Of a stretch of 57,266 nt of DNA, positions 27,713 through 39,274 are shown one piece after another (position 1 is the stretch's first letter; every line of letters starts with the position of its first letter). Origin of the DNA: Paulinella micropora (lineage: Eukaryota > Cercozoa > Imbricatea > Euglyphida). The translations under genes and the position numbers were made by a program. The DNA is taken from contig BJOX01000353.1 in NCBI GenBank assembly GCA_009731375.1, forward strand, positions 403,505-460,770, given 5' to 3'. Below the pieces are notes generated by a model, which saw only the letters and a program-made list of their open reading frames with translations, was not told where the DNA came from and ran no database searches.

Positions 27713-28499
27713 CATATATATATAATGTGACTTAGTACTGTATGATAACTTTTCTTTCATTTTATTTCCTTCGTGCTGACTCTACAAGTCATCTGGTTAC
27801 CACTTTCCGTATAAATCTTACGCCTTCACATTCATGTCTATGAGTGGCAAGTATTCTATTATTAAAGTTGACTGCACAAAAAAAGAGCTAGTGAGTCAAC
27901 TTGAAGGATAGGTCGGCCGGTTCAGACACACTCTTCTGTGACTGTTGTGGACTTCCCAGAAATTTTACGCAAACATCTTTACCACTTCCCTTCTAAATCT
28001 ATTATGCTTCCGACTTTTTTCCACTGAACAACTCTTCGTAATTGAAGAACGCTTGCTTTTCGTAAAGCTGAAAAGGAAGCATGTAAGTAGGCGAACATAA
28101 GTCACGTAGTATCAATAAACTACTGCGGAGTGGCAAGTATTCAAGTTTACTGATTAAACCAGTGTTTGCGTAAAACTTGAAATAAAATAGATTCTTCGTC
28201 TTGAGCACAGCTCCGAGTCAAATGCACTGCAGACCACACACCTTGCCCTATACCTTGCCCTTACCTTTGTAGGCGCAGATATGTAAATATGCGACCCGGC
28301 CTTTCTTATACCCCTATACACAGTGATGTATAGATGAGCTATATCTCGTCAAGATATGATTATATCCGTTTTTATTTTTATACTTCCAGCCCCTAGTCAT
28401 TCATCGTCCCCCCGATCTAGTGTCGGTCTACATTATCCTGGCCGTGCGACTCTTCTCTCCCTCGTATCCGAAACTCTGCTGATCCAGTTGATCCGGCGC
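27418..28499. other. Intergenic, no gene seen; TA repeat
   Basis: 3' flank of the LRR gene. A TA repeat lies at 27671-27704. Two short blocks with GTGGCAAGTATTC occur at 27846 and 28130. Nothing coding is supported. Confidence 0.6.
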
Positions 28500-28665
28500 T
28501 CGCCAGGCTGTGCCGCCTCGCATTCGATCCTCACGCGTTGACGCCGATCCCGATGCACTGAAGCCGATTCCTATGCGCTGAAGCCGATTCCTATGCGCCG
28601 AAGTCGCTCCCGACGCGCTCAAGCCGATTCCTATGCGCTGAAGCCGATCCCGATGACATATCCGC
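28500..28665. repeat. GC-rich minisatellite of about 20 bp
   Basis: The unit reads near GCTGAAGCCGATTCCTATGC with variants carrying GATCCCGATGC or GCTCCCGACGC. About eight degenerate copies. No gene is present. Confidence 0.75.
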
Positions 28666-29700
28666 TTTCAAGATTTTTTTACTTCTGGCTTTTAATAGCC
28701 TCGTAGTGCCGTCTCGGTGCGCTGTAGTCCCGGACGTCCAGCCTAGAGGCAACGTAGGCAAGGAAAGGCTCCCCTGAATCTTTGCTACCCCCACCGCGGT
28801 CCCCCCAGCTCTGAAACGCCATGCTTAAAATGAACCTGAGAGCCGATAACACGAATGATATTTACCTCCTATCTATCTATTAATATTTGTCTATTTCATT
28901 CTCCCCCCAAAAAGATCCATGTTCCTATTCGATCACATTCTTTAGCCCCCATTGTTCCGCTCCCGCTCTGGTGCCCCCTTTCACCCGTGGCGAGTGTCAA
29001 AGTTGCCGCTTCCCCGTCATCCTCATCGTCATCTTTCTCTTCCTCTTTCTCATCGCTGTCTCGCGCCCCCTCCCCTCTCACTATTCATCCCTACTCCGTA
29101 CTATTCTGTCTGCCCCCCTTATATTCTATCCATCCTACACACTATCCTTATTTGTTATCCCCTGTCTTCCTCCCCCCCCCCCCCCCCCCCCCCCCCCCCC
29201 NNNNNNNNNNCTAAACTGGATTGGTCAGTCTGTATTAGCCCCAGTCTTGACCCGTATACCACTTAAACGCAAACATATGTTGAGCTTATAAAAAACCAGA
29301 TGTTATCGCTTGTCAGAGAGCGGAAAAATATAAAGTCTTGGGCCGTCCCGCTCTGCAGTATCCCCAATGAGCCTATAAGGCATAAGACATGTATGTCGTT
29401 TTGTTTCCGATATATCCGCAAAGTTCGATAGGGTAATAGTCCGCTATATCCCGTAAGCCCGTATAGTTTCATAATTTGTCAGTTTGTTATATCCCGCGTA
29501 AACCCGTAATATCACACAATACTATAATTGGTCATATAACCCATAGGTCCGCATAGAATGATAATTTTCTCATATATACATCCCGTATGTCCGCAACTTG
29601 ATGTGTACCTCGTAGGTTTGATGTTCGGGTCATTAGCCCGCCGCTGTACCTATAAAGATAAAAATGTACCGCTCCCCTCTCTCTGTTCATCAGTAATTTC
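28666..29700. other. Pyrimidine-rich intergenic sequence with poly-C and a 10-N gap
   Basis: CT-rich sequence (28890-29170) ends in a C run of about 30 bases (29171-29200) and a 10-N gap at 29201-29210. After the gap lies AT-rich sequence with loosely repeated TATATCCCGTA and CCGTAT motifs. No gene was recognised. Confidence 0.6.
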
Positions 29701-29704
29701 CAAT

Positions 29705-29885
29705 CCCGCGTATCATTAGTACCCTCATCACCCCGTTATATTCCCGCATGCCAGTAATACCATCATCACCCCATTATATCCGCATGTCAGTAATACCGTT
29801 CTCACCCCATTATATCCGCATGTCAGTAATACCGTTATACCCGCATCTCAGTAATACCGTTATCACCCCATCATATACCCGCTTC
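29705..29885. repeat. Minisatellite of about 40 bp
   Basis: The unit reads near CAGTAATACCGTTATCACCC then CATTATATCCGCATGT, in about four imperfect copies. It lies just past the 3' end of the Ty3/gypsy fragment on the minus strand, where an LTR would be expected, so it could be LTR-internal; this is inference. Confidence 0.7.
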
Positions 29886-29992
29886 ATATTCATATCGTTT
29901 CATCTTTTCTCGTTTCATCTCTCTCATTCTTCATCATTCTTCATTCATCCTCCATCCTCTTTCTCTCGTCTTCGGTTCTTCGCCCCCTTTCG

Positions 29993-31424
29993 TCACTGTG
30001 CCCGTCCCCTTGCTCGGGTCATGCGCCCACCCGTCGTAGGCCGTTTCTTGCCTTTAGACCCTACCGCCGCTGGCGGGGCCCCGATAATTTCCAAAGGCAA
30101 TCCTTCCGCGTCTATCTCATATGTATCCCAAATGTGTGCCGGTATCCGCCTTTCTTCTGTCAGTCCAAACGGCACATTCAGTACCAACCGCGGTCTCGTC
30201 TGAATGGTATATGGGACATGGTCCTCATCATCTAACTTGATGGTCGCGTACCACGTTTCCCGCTTTTTACCACCCTTCTTCAGAAAGACTGGATCGAACC
30301 GCCGCATCTTTTCCTCTTCGACCTCATCGCTACTCCTCCAAAACTGCATCCGGGGTGATCCCGCTTCCCGCCTTATGCCGTGACGTTCCCCGTAAGCTGA
30401 GTAGCCTCATGACATAAAAATCGTCCATCGTATTGTCGCTCACCACCCTTTCCGCCGGCCGCATCAAATAGAATTTGCCCGTCTTCCATTTGATCGTATC
30501 CACCTCCATCGGTTTGCTCACCTATTGACCCCTCCCGTTCTTGATCTCTATAATTCCTTCCGGTGCCTTAGGTTTCGTCGGTCTCCCCGGACCCCGTTTC
30601 GCTTCTTCCGCCGATGTATCCACTCCTTCTCCTTCCCTCTCCATCTCCCTCCTTTTCGCCTCCCCAGGAGCTTCCTTCTTGTTTTCTTCCCGCTGTTTCG
30701 CTTCCTCTCTCTTTTGCCTCTGAGGCACTCTCTCATGTGAACCCGTCTCCAGTTCCGTAATAGCCTCTTGTAGCCTTTTCTTCTCCTCCTGATCCTGCTC
30801 ATACGTCATTTGTTCCTTCAACCTTGCAATCTCCTCGAACCGCTGAGACCGAGTCAGCAATCTCCTCGAACCGCTGAGACCGAGTCAACAAAGGCCTCGG
30901 GTTGCCAAACTGATCCGCTGTCCGCTTCAAAGCCTCTTTCTCAGTTTCGTAATCCAACAAGTAAGGTGAGAATTTCACCAACCTCCGAACGTGTACTATC
31001 TGTTCCTTGTTCGTCTGCTGGTGCCGTATTTTATAGTTATAAGCCGCGGTCAGACTCTGCTTCATGATCTGATTGGCCCCTGCCACTTCTCGTAAAGCTT
31101 CGTCGAAACCCCCACCGGTACATTTGGGCAGTATAACAGCACCGTATCCCCCTCTCTGAATTCCACGTGCTTATATTTTTGTTGCCCCTTTTTGGCCTCC
31201 CGATGCTTGTTCACGATGTGTTCCGCTTCCGCAATAGCCCGCAATCTCACCGCCATCAGCTCGGCAGAGACACAGACCGATGCGCTGTGGCCCTTCTGGC
31301 AGACGCTAGCTCTCACTTTCGTCGTCACTTCGAACGTGACGGTCACGCAGACTTTTTCTAATTTTCCTACCCCATCCTTGCATGTAGTAGGCTTCTTGCA
31401 GTGGAAAGCACTTCCAAGGCTCAT
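29993..31424 (-). pseudogene. Ty3/gypsy-type Pol 3' end: integrase C-terminus and accessory tail, decayed
   Basis: The minus-strand frame 31424-31062 ends with an integrase C-terminal signature: EHIVNKHREAKKG, then FREGDTVLLYCP, then STKLYEKWQGP. The matching continuation (YNYKIRHQQ, then VHVRRLVKFSPYLLD) is in another frame, so a frameshift lies near 31075. A 31-bp tandem duplication (about 30828-30889) shifts the frame again. The rest is a charged coiled-coil region with an AT-hook-like KRGPGRPTKP, and further out-of-frame pieces at 30521-30330 and 30349-29993. Reverse transcriptase and RNase H are absent because the fragment is cut at about 31430, where a dispersed repeat begins. LTRs were not identified. 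The family call rests on the integrase tail and is fairly secure; the accessory tail has no recognised function. Confidence 0.7.
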
Positions 31425-31440
31425 AACTCGTTGTACATTT

Positions 31441-31689
31441 GAAAGTCAGGGTAGCCTACGGTGACTTTGAACTAGCCTGTTAAGCGGAGGCTCCGGGATC
31501 CCAGCTGTCTACCACCATTTTACTGAGATTCAAAAGAGCCAAAAAAGAAACCAACCGCACCAAATTGGTAATATATGAACATAAAAGGCAATTTGCCACC
31601 AGTACCAGAAAATATGGTAATATAGGAATGATAACTTAAACTAAGTATTAAGTAATAAGAGTGAAGATACCGTGACTGTGCGGTTATGC
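31441..31689. repeat. Dispersed repeat of about 250 bp, copy 2
   Basis: Second copy of 17298-17564, same orientation, abutting the broken end of the Ty3/gypsy fragment. The junction suggests either insertion into the retrotransposon or a rearrangement that truncated it. Confidence 0.8.
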
Positions 31690-32285
31690 TGTAGTGGACT
31701 AGGATCTAATTAATTTGTCCTTATGTTCACCTACTCACATGCTTTCCAAGTTTTCTGCTCTACGAAAACCAAGTGTTCTTCATTATTGATTATTAAAAGT
31801 CGGTTAGTGGAAACATCATACTCAGTGACATAGGTCGGAGTGAGTCCGACTTAAATAAGACCATGGCTTTAGACCACTTCAACCTCATGGCTTGAAACGG
31901 AGGCTTTAACTTAACTGTACAGCCGTTGACGGTCACTTGAAGTGTTGACAGTGGCCAGGGTTTACGCCGGGCCCGGGAGGCTGAGCGGAGGCTCAGGATC
32001 GATCGCCCGGCCCGCCGCGACGGTGTCAGGCCGCGCCGGAAGTCCCGGGCAGGCTCAGCGGCTCAGGCGATCCAAGCTCGCGCCGGCCCCTTCAAGCCCG
32101 CTTAGCGTCCGGCACCGTCGGCCGCGGCGGCCCGGTCGCGGCGGTACCAGGTGTCACGGCCGATGCATCGGGTGCCACGGACGGTGCCGGGCTAGGCTCG
32201 CCAAGGGCCTGGCGCGGATGCCTGAAGCTTTCGGTGAGTGTACGATAGCCTAGTACCGGTAGTTAGTCACAGTTCGTCTCAGCCT
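31690..32285. other. Intergenic with a GC-rich 300-bp block
   Basis: About 31940-32230 is strongly GC-rich (CCCGGG, GCCGCGGC, CGCCGG motifs) and quite unlike the AT-rich flanks. A 103-codon open frame there is a by-product of the composition. Possibly part of a repeat or a regulatory CpG-rich block; no function is assigned. Confidence 0.4.
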
Positions 32286-32633
32286 ATGCCGCGCCTTCCA
32301 CCATACTCCCCCTATATCGATCGTTACGGTACGATACTTCATGCAACTCTCGTGGAAATGCTAGCAAATTTTGCACGCCAAACTAACTCAGAAAACCTTC
32401 TCCTATCAGCTGCACTACAACTTATGTTGGAAATACCCTATCCATGCTCCATCTGGAAAGCTGCACTTGATCGCGTCTACCGTCTCTGCCCCGAAGAATG
32501 GAGTGATCTCGCCATCGTGATCCGGACCTTTGCCTACCCTCCGGAGGATCTGCGTAGTACGCTGACATATGCCGAACAATGGCAGTTCTTAAGAAAGTCC
32601 TTCCCACAAGCCACTGACTCATGGCAGCCATAA
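32286..32633 (+). CDS. Small ORF of unknown function, 115 codons
   Basis: An ATG-initiated frame with mixed composition and no low-complexity sequence, including HATLVEMLANFARQTNSENL, CPEEWSDLAIVIRTFAYPPE and YAEQWQFLRKSF, ending TAA. The frame is open for another 16 codons upstream. I do not recognise the family. It lies between dispersed repeats and could be a Gag-like fragment or a short host exon. No signal peptide or membrane segment is visible. Confidence 0.35.
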   Translation: MPRLPPYSPYIDRYGTILHATLVEMLANFARQTNSENLLLSAALQLMLEIPYPCSIWKAALDRVYRLCPEEWSDLAIVIRTFAYPPEDLRSTLTYAEQWQFLRKSFPQATDSWQP

Positions 32634-34001
32634 TAGTATAGTCACTATTACTTACATCTAAACTCTCACCGTATACCGTGCTCATAATGTACTACCTCCC
32701 CAATACGTATCTATACCATATACTCTAACTCCTTCATGCCCTGCAGGCTCCCGGTATGACTAACCGGGGGGTCTGAAAAATTCACTAATACGTTTCAACT
32801 ACTGATGAACTTATTGCAAAATACTATGACCTAATCTAACACTTTTCCAATTTTACCAGTAATTTCCCATCCCAGGTGCACTGGACAATTTGCCTTTTTA
32901 CTTTGACAATTTCCCCTTTCACCCATATCACCTTGTAATTTTTCAGAGTCTGACTGGCCGTACTACTTAACCTTCCACTCTAACAGAACTACATCCGTTA
33001 CCACGCAACCACAACCAATTCTGCACCACAATCTTCAACCGTGCAGGCTACTATCAAGAACCTTCCCAGTGAGCACAGCTCACATGCATTGAAAAACACA
33101 TCTACCTTGCCCCTTACCTTACCCTTACCTTACTCGAGTCGGAACTTCGGCGAAACTCTACACTTACTTGTACTAACGGCAAAGGGCGGGTGAGCACGGT
33201 CACTCGTGGTCAGTGGTAAACCCCTGTTAATAAATAACTATTCTTGAAAGTCACCTTTCAAGTATTACAAGTCAGGTCTCCTCAATATACTGGCTGCGCC
33301 TCGTCTCAGGCTGACTAGTGCCACTTACCGACCGTCCCAGTCCGAGCCGCAGTGGCAGCCGCGCCTGAGTGGAGTAGGATCTAGCCCGGACAGTCTCCAC
33401 TCAAGTCAAGTCAAGATGAAACGTCAGTGTTGGTAGCCTTGAACTGAGCCTCGCAGCCGCATGGCAAGTTCACTGATCATTCCTGCGGCAACTTACAAGC
33501 CTGTTTTCACAGGCTTTGCGGCCAGACTGATGACACTGAATTATATCACATTAATTAATCATGACATCATGTTCGGATAATACCACGGTGAAACCCCGGG
33601 TAATTGAGAATTTTAATTTTATTATATGAAGCGTGCCATTCACAGTGCCACCGACATCATAGCTTCCAACCGGCAAGGTGTTGACTCAGCTGGGTGTTGA
33701 CTGCAAGTCAGTGAAAATTACAATATTAACTCTAGCTTACTTTTCTGTACTAAGGTATACTGACTAGAAAAACGGTTCACAATCAAGCGGCAGGAGACTC
33801 GCTCATTGCAGTAGCACAATCATTATTATATTACTGTGGACATTCAAGTGGCACTGCAAACATTCAAACTTTGACATCATCTTTCTCGATCAATATTAAT
33901 ATTTGAGATAGTGAAAGGCAGCGCACACCGTTGGAAATCTCTTGTCCTAAGCTTTCTAATGCTGGCTTCAGATTTCCAATGCTAGCGAGACAGCGAACAA
34001 G
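32634..34001. other. Unique/dispersed-repeat sequence, no gene seen
   Basis: Stop-dense sequence. About 33885-33965 resembles 16640-16760 (ACACCGTTGGAA, CTCTTGTCCTAAGCTTTC), marking a second copy of that dispersed family. GTTTTCACAGGCTTTGCGGC (33509-33528) recalls the GTGCGGCCAGAATG near 16966. Confidence 0.5.
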
Positions 34002-37000
34002 ATGATGCAAGCGGTAGTGAAATCAATTCATTTTCAGCGAAATGCCATTATGAAGCATCATTCTGCTGCCAAGGCAGGTGGTGGGGAAGCTACACATTCT
34101 GAGGACCCGCTGACAGCAGAGCCGCCTGCAACATCGAAGAAGTCCACAGCAGCGGGGGAAGGTGCCAACCCGTAGGCGCACAAGGAACCAGAGATGTGGG
34201 AGTTTGATGAACATGGAGTTGATCCCTTAGCCATGGCAGACGTTGATGATCCGAGCGGTCTGCGTGCTGATCCATGGGCAGGCTTAGATGATCAGAAGGA
34301 GTTGCAGGCTCATTCTTGGGCAGCCGAAGCCGATCCTAGCGCGTTGGAGTCTGAAGACGCTGCTCTCCAGGCTGAATTGCAAGGTGGTGGATCTGGCCCT
34401 GAACGCGAGCAGGAAGAGATAGATGATTATACAACGCTGCACCTGCTATCTCTTCGGAGAACGACAAGGGTAGATCGGGGCCTGACAGGGAGCAGGACAC
34501 CACACATACTATTACTTCAGACCAAGACAAGTCTGGCGTACCAGATCCAGCTGCAGTAGGGACCATGGAGGAAGATACAGCAGACGAAGTCCAGTTACCA
34601 GTTCCGGGAAATAGTTTAGTAAGGAAACTAGCTATGCGAATGCTCAAGAAAAGGGACTGGAGCAAGCCGGAAGTCATGCATCGGAATCTAGGTTTATCCT
34701 TGATTCATCATTCATCAGCTATTTCGTTCTGCAAGATCTCGATCCCTCCTCGGCACCAACGGGAAGTATGGCGGCCACTATATGCTGTCCGCCGGGAGCT
34801 TGAGGAAGTGAAGTTAGATGTCGCAGCAAGGCGGAAGTTTCAAAGCATGGCGCAACGCAAGCCAGATGGAGGCGCCAACGAGAGTGAGGAGATGCCAGCT
34901 GAATATATGAGTTTGGGCTTAGTGAATGCTTATGCAATGAGGCCGAGAGAGATTGCAGGAGTTGACGTTACCAAGCTCAGCCTCGTAAAATTCTACTCTA
35001 GATTTCGCCGGGGGAAGAGGGTCTGGCACAGACTAACCAAGCCTGTGACTGTTGTATTTCAACCCTCACTGAAGCGTTGGGAAGGGCACCCGAGGCACGC
35101 CGAGTATTGCTATCAGCAGCTGATATCAAGGGTTCCATGGTGTGAGAATCGTCCCTATGATGAGTCCACCAATGAGGATGTGCTACGATCGGACTATCAA
35201 CGTTTTCTCAGCCAGCACAAGCATTTGAAAGAGGAGTGGATCAGAACCTCAGTGGCTGAGGCGCGAGCAGACCTGAATCGAAGGACTGAGAATGAGAAAG
35301 TGAGCTCGGAGGATGATGACTCAGGTTCAGACACGTCAGATGTTACCAGTGAGGAAGATAGCGAGTGCGAGAACGAAAACTTTGATGGTGAGAATGAAGA
35401 CAGCTATTCCGGGAAGCGTTCTAGGATGCAGAGCAAAGCTCAGAAGTCATTGCAGCAAGTAGCCAGGAAACTTACTGAATTTGACATGGCGGATGAGCCT
35501 GATTCAGCAACACGACTGGATTCCTCCGGGTCTGGTGATGCTTTAGTATTTGGGCGGCTGTTCGATACAACATACCGCGATGGTGTGATTGACAAGCTAG
35601 ATTTGAGTGAGGCTGAGTTGCAGCAGCTCTCCTCGTGGACCGCGGATCAGCGAGGGTCAACAATCGACCGCGGTAAACTGCCACTGGGTGAATGGACGCA
35701 GGGTGCAAATCGAGGACAGCTAGTTGCACTACGACACGTTGAGGTGGAGGTCGAGAGGATTGCAAATGTTCTGCAAATGACAGGCAGCGGCAGTCGAGAA
35801 TGGGCAAACCTTCCGTTCGGGTTGTTCATCACTGGCGGCGGCGGCACAGGGAAGTCGTGGGTTATCGACAGGATGCTGCAGCTGCTAGAATCGAAGCGGC
35901 AGGGTGTTGCGGTCACCGCGACCACAGGAAAGGCGGCATCTTCCATTGGTGGGCAGACCTTAGCGTCTGCTGTTAAGCTACCATGTAGTCCGCAGCATGA
36001 GGATATGTTGTCTATGATGAAAAACGGTGTTAAGATCAGCAGTGAGCTCCAAGCGCAGTGGAAAGAGAAGCATTGGCTCATCATTGATTAGATTAGCATG
36101 TTGGGCAAGAAAGGATGGTATTGGCTTGACAGGCGTCTGCGTGAAATTTGTACTTCTGATCTAGATTTTGGTGGGATACGTCTCATTGTGAGATATGTGT
36201 CAGCTACCGCCCGTCATAGACAGAGCACCATGGAGACCAGATATACCTGGGCATCTGGAAGAGACGATTGGCGCCCGCATGTACCGAAAGGCTACCACAA
36301 AAGAAGTGTTTTTGGAAGAGGAGGAGAGACTGAATAGACAGTCTCCACATTACCGAGAATTCAAGGATTTTCTTAGACGCTATCGTTACGATTTCTGTAT
36401 GAGTGCTGACTATGAATTCTTGAAGCAGAGGTTTATTGAGAACATCAAGGAGGAAAACCGAGCGGAATTCAAGGACGCAACATATATTGCGTTTGAGAAT
36501 GAAAAGGTAGATTGTGTCAACCTGGCGAGGCTGCAGACAGTGGTGTCAAGGAACAATGAAGAGATTGCCAGAATCGAAGCAGAGTATGCGCCGGGGCAGG
36601 CACAATCAGACTCCAAGAGGCCCGCCGGGGAATTCAGAGGCTTGAGACACGAGGTATATCTGGCGGCTGGTGCGAGGGTGATGGTGACGCAGAATGTGAA
36701 TCAAAGTATCGGTCTCGTCAACGGCACCACAGGGACAGTGTTGGGTATCCTGTATGGCTCCGATCGGCTGCCGCCCGCGTTACCAGTGAGTGTGCTGGTG
36801 CAAGTGGATGAAGGCTGTGGGTACATCGGTGGATCCATCTTGGGAGACCGCATCCCCAGAGTGGTGAGCATCGTGCCCAGGCAGGCCAATCGGAGAGACA
36901 ATACAGATGGGCATTACCGAAACCAGGTCCCCTTAAGGCTGGGTTGGGCAGTTACTGTGCACAAATCTCAGGGCCAGACGTATCAACTGTGCGACGCAGA

Positions 37001-37499
37001 TTTAGGGAAAAGAGATAATCCACTGGGGCTTGGTTATGTCTCTATCAGCCGGGTGCGTGCGTTGGAGAACTTGTTGCTGAGAAGTTTTCCTATATCTAGG
37101 CTGTGTCGATCTGCGAAAGTTAAACCGAAGCTGCATGGCATGTTCGCGAGCCGTTTAATAGAAATCAAGCGGCTCATTCACATCGCGAGGGAGGGAAGTC
37201 AGAAAGGCTTAGCTTATGTCTATCCCACACCTAGAGTCCAGTATGTGCAACCTTGGATGCACAGAGCATGTGAGGAGATACTCCGAGAGTGTGAAAAGCG
37301 CCACAATATCGTTATTCCCAGGCCTCCTTTGAAAGAGCGGGTGCCCCTGCAGCGGCGTGAGTTTCACAGCGACCCTAGCAGCAAAGGTACAATTAAGAGG
37401 ATGCTCAGCAGCACGCAGTCTGTGTCACCAAAAGTCGGTAGCTCGGATGAGCATGAGAAGTTCGCAGATTATAAACACAATGAGACGATGAGAAGCTAA
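34002..37499 (+). pseudogene. Pif1/Helitron-type DNA helicase, interrupted by two stops and two frameshifts
   Basis: The central frame from 34565 carries a Helitron-like pre-helicase region (VVFQPSLKRWEGHP, then YCYQQLISRVPW). Next come an acidic linker and Walker A at about residue 423 (ITGGGGTGKSW). The Walker B region LIID is followed by TAG (36089-36091) where the family has Glu (DEISM). After ISMLG a 2-nt deletion near 36190 shifts the frame before MCQLPPV. Then come GARVMVTQNV, GLVNGTTGTVLG, VTVHKSQGQTY and GYVSISRVRALENL, the usual Pif1 motifs. Upstream a TAG at 34173 and a frameshift near 34430 break the N-terminal extension. Pif1 enzymes unwind DNA 5'-3'; Helitrons use them for rolling-circle transposition, but no Rep (HUH) domain is visible here. 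The last 16 codons (HEKFADYKHNETMRS) come from the inverted repeat of the 8.6-kb transposon. Confidence 0.85.
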
Positions 37500-37557
37500 A
37501 ATACTGGGAATTCTATGATCCTGCTTGTTCCCGGTGAGTCACGGAGTTGCAATGATG
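37451..37557 (+). repeat. Left terminal inverted repeat
   Basis: Starts GCATGAGAAGTTCGCA and ends near CACGGAGTTGCAATGATG. It supplies the last codons and the stop of the helicase frame. Its partner is 45932-46038. Confidence 0.8.
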
Positions 37558-38445
37558 ATCCGATCAATTAATATTAAAAATCAAAGTAAAAAAAAAACCA
37601 ATTCCGGCTCTTAATCTTTGTTTTTTCTTGAAAAAATTGATTTTTATAGGATAATAAAAACTTTAAGTTTCGACACTTAAAAAAAAAAAAAACCTTTAAA
37701 AATGTTACTATTTGTGTTTCATTGTTATTCCGAAGCTTTTGCATCTGTTTCCAACCACTACAAGTTCCTCTATGCTTACTTTGGCTCCAAATAACTTCAA
37801 AAAATCACCGGTGCCGACACCTAAAAAACAAAGTTTGGCATGCCACTGGCACTGCCTTTTAACGCATCGAAGAGCAACTCCCGAACGTTCCCCGCGAGTC
37901 TTGCTGCCAAATAACCACATACAGCACATAAAAAAAGTTTTCATCTCATTCATAGTACTAAACTTAGAAAAAAATTGAATTTTCCATTTCTGACCCCGGA
38001 CAGCATAGATACATGTGTGCTAGTTTACCCCAAGTCCTGCAAACATCCTGTCCACCACAAAATCTGGCTCTTTTGTCAGGAACATACAATTTCTGTGTTG
38101 GAGAACCTCTATACACCTCATATTACCTCGCGCGGGCCCTTCAGGACTTGGGAAAAAGGAGCGGCTGGCACACCAACATACCTTGACTTTCAAACCTCCC
38201 TGCCCCACCAAGTCCGATCAGTCTACTGCCTCTCCCGGCCGCCTTCATCGATTTACGCTGGCTAAGTAAAAGAAACAATTCATAACAAAAGCATTTAAGG
38301 TTCCAGTTGGGTCCGAACTTGGGAAAAAACTTGGTTTCCCCAGGTCAGGCCCCAGTCTGACTGGTACAAGTACTGATTTTGAAATTTTGCAAAAAGCAAA
38401 CCACGCTGATTCCCACCAGTCTGATTCTACTCACAATGCATACAA

Positions 38446-38529
38446 ATAACAATGAAACACAAAAAGAAGACATTTCCGATCTCAACCTGCCACTTGACTT
38501 GAAAAAAAACTTAATTTTTTCAAGTCAAG
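38446..38529. repeat. Subterminal motif and 37-bp palindrome
   Basis: 38446-38462 is the reverse complement of TTTGTGTTTCATTGTTAT, which also occurs forward at about 37711, 45213 and 45563. At 38493-38529 CTTGACTTGAAAAAA is mirrored by TTTTTTCAAGTCAAG. A related AAGTCAAGT occurs at about 45539 and 45874. Repeated subterminal motifs are typical transposase-binding sites; this role is inferred. Confidence 0.5.
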
Positions 38530-38728
38530 CTGCCGGTCTGGTGGTACATACATATGATAGTTGAACAAACATGCATGTTCAGTTTGCGGCGGCCTTAAAA
38601 CACCATGGATCGGAAAGTTTGCTGCAAAGAGACAAAAAATAATAAGGTGTCCCTTAACCTCACTCACCTTGGTCACAAAAAATTATTTTTGCCAAGGTTG
38701 TTGACCCACAGAAAAAAACTCACACAAT

Positions 38729-39274
38729 TTACAAAAAAAGGCCTAGCTCACGCATGTGCCTGATGAAATCTAGCTCTTGAAGCCTCTTAATTCTCTTTTC
38801 TCGCAGCCTCCAGGGCTCCCAGCCGTAGTTTATAAGCACCAGGCTCCATGCTTTGTACGCTCTGTTGCTTCTCGTCTGGATGTAAAATTGTGGATCGTGG
38901 AGGTCCTCGTTATAGGCTATGTCACAATTGCAGTCTTCTGCAACTGTGCTTGTTGCTGCTAGATGACCTTGCATACTTGCATCTGAGCCACCTTGGTCTT
39001 GCACCGCCTGGGAAACATAAAAATATGGCCAGCCTGGCAGAGAAATGACTGTCTGCTCTTCTAATGGAGTCAATGAGCTACGGGACCTTGATGAGCTTGG
39101 CAACCTTTCTACCTCAAAACCAGCTATTCTAATTGGTGGTCCTGGTGGAAAATCCCTGCCAAAAAGCATGACTAAACCAAAACCCGCCCACCGCAGGGTC
39201 ACTACGTCTTCCGACACACCATGGAATCGGAGTGCAGCTCGCACTTCGATTGGAGGACCTTGATGGACTGCTAG
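38729..39274 (-). CDS. In-frame ORF after the UGA of the ZZ gene (possible readthrough extension)
   Basis: 181 sense codons follow directly, in the same frame, after the TGA (39277-39275) that ends the ZZ gene. The sequence is well mixed (FHGVSEDVVTLRWAGFGLVM, FGRDFPPGPPIRIAGFEVER, DPQFYIQTRSNRAYKAWSLV) and ends with a basic helix-like stretch before its stop. The first ATG-like starts are weak, and no independent start with good context is obvious. The stop context is UGA-CUAG, which in animals supports efficient readthrough. It may instead be a separate exon or the product of a nonsense mutation. No domain is recognised. Confidence 0.5.
   Translation of the reverse strand, partial: LAVHQGPPIEVRAALRFHGVSEDVVTLRWAGFGLVMLFGRDFPPGPPIRIAGFEVERLPSSSRSRSSLTPLEEQTVISLPGWPYFYVSQAVQDQGGSDASMQGHLAATSTVAEDCNCDIAYNEDLHDPQFYIQTRSNRAYKAWSLVLINYGWEPWRLREKRIKRLQELDFIRHMRELGLFL

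Noticed and set aside
31942-32253. 103-codon ORF in the GC-rich block
   Set aside because: Composition-driven (Arg/Gly/Ala/Pro), no conserved motif, and other frames are similarly open.
34002-37499. A reassigned stop code (TAG as Glu) to explain the helicase stop
   Set aside because: TAA, TAG and TGA all end recognisable genes here, and the same helicase has frameshifts, so decay is the simpler explanation. A code change cannot be excluded from one site.
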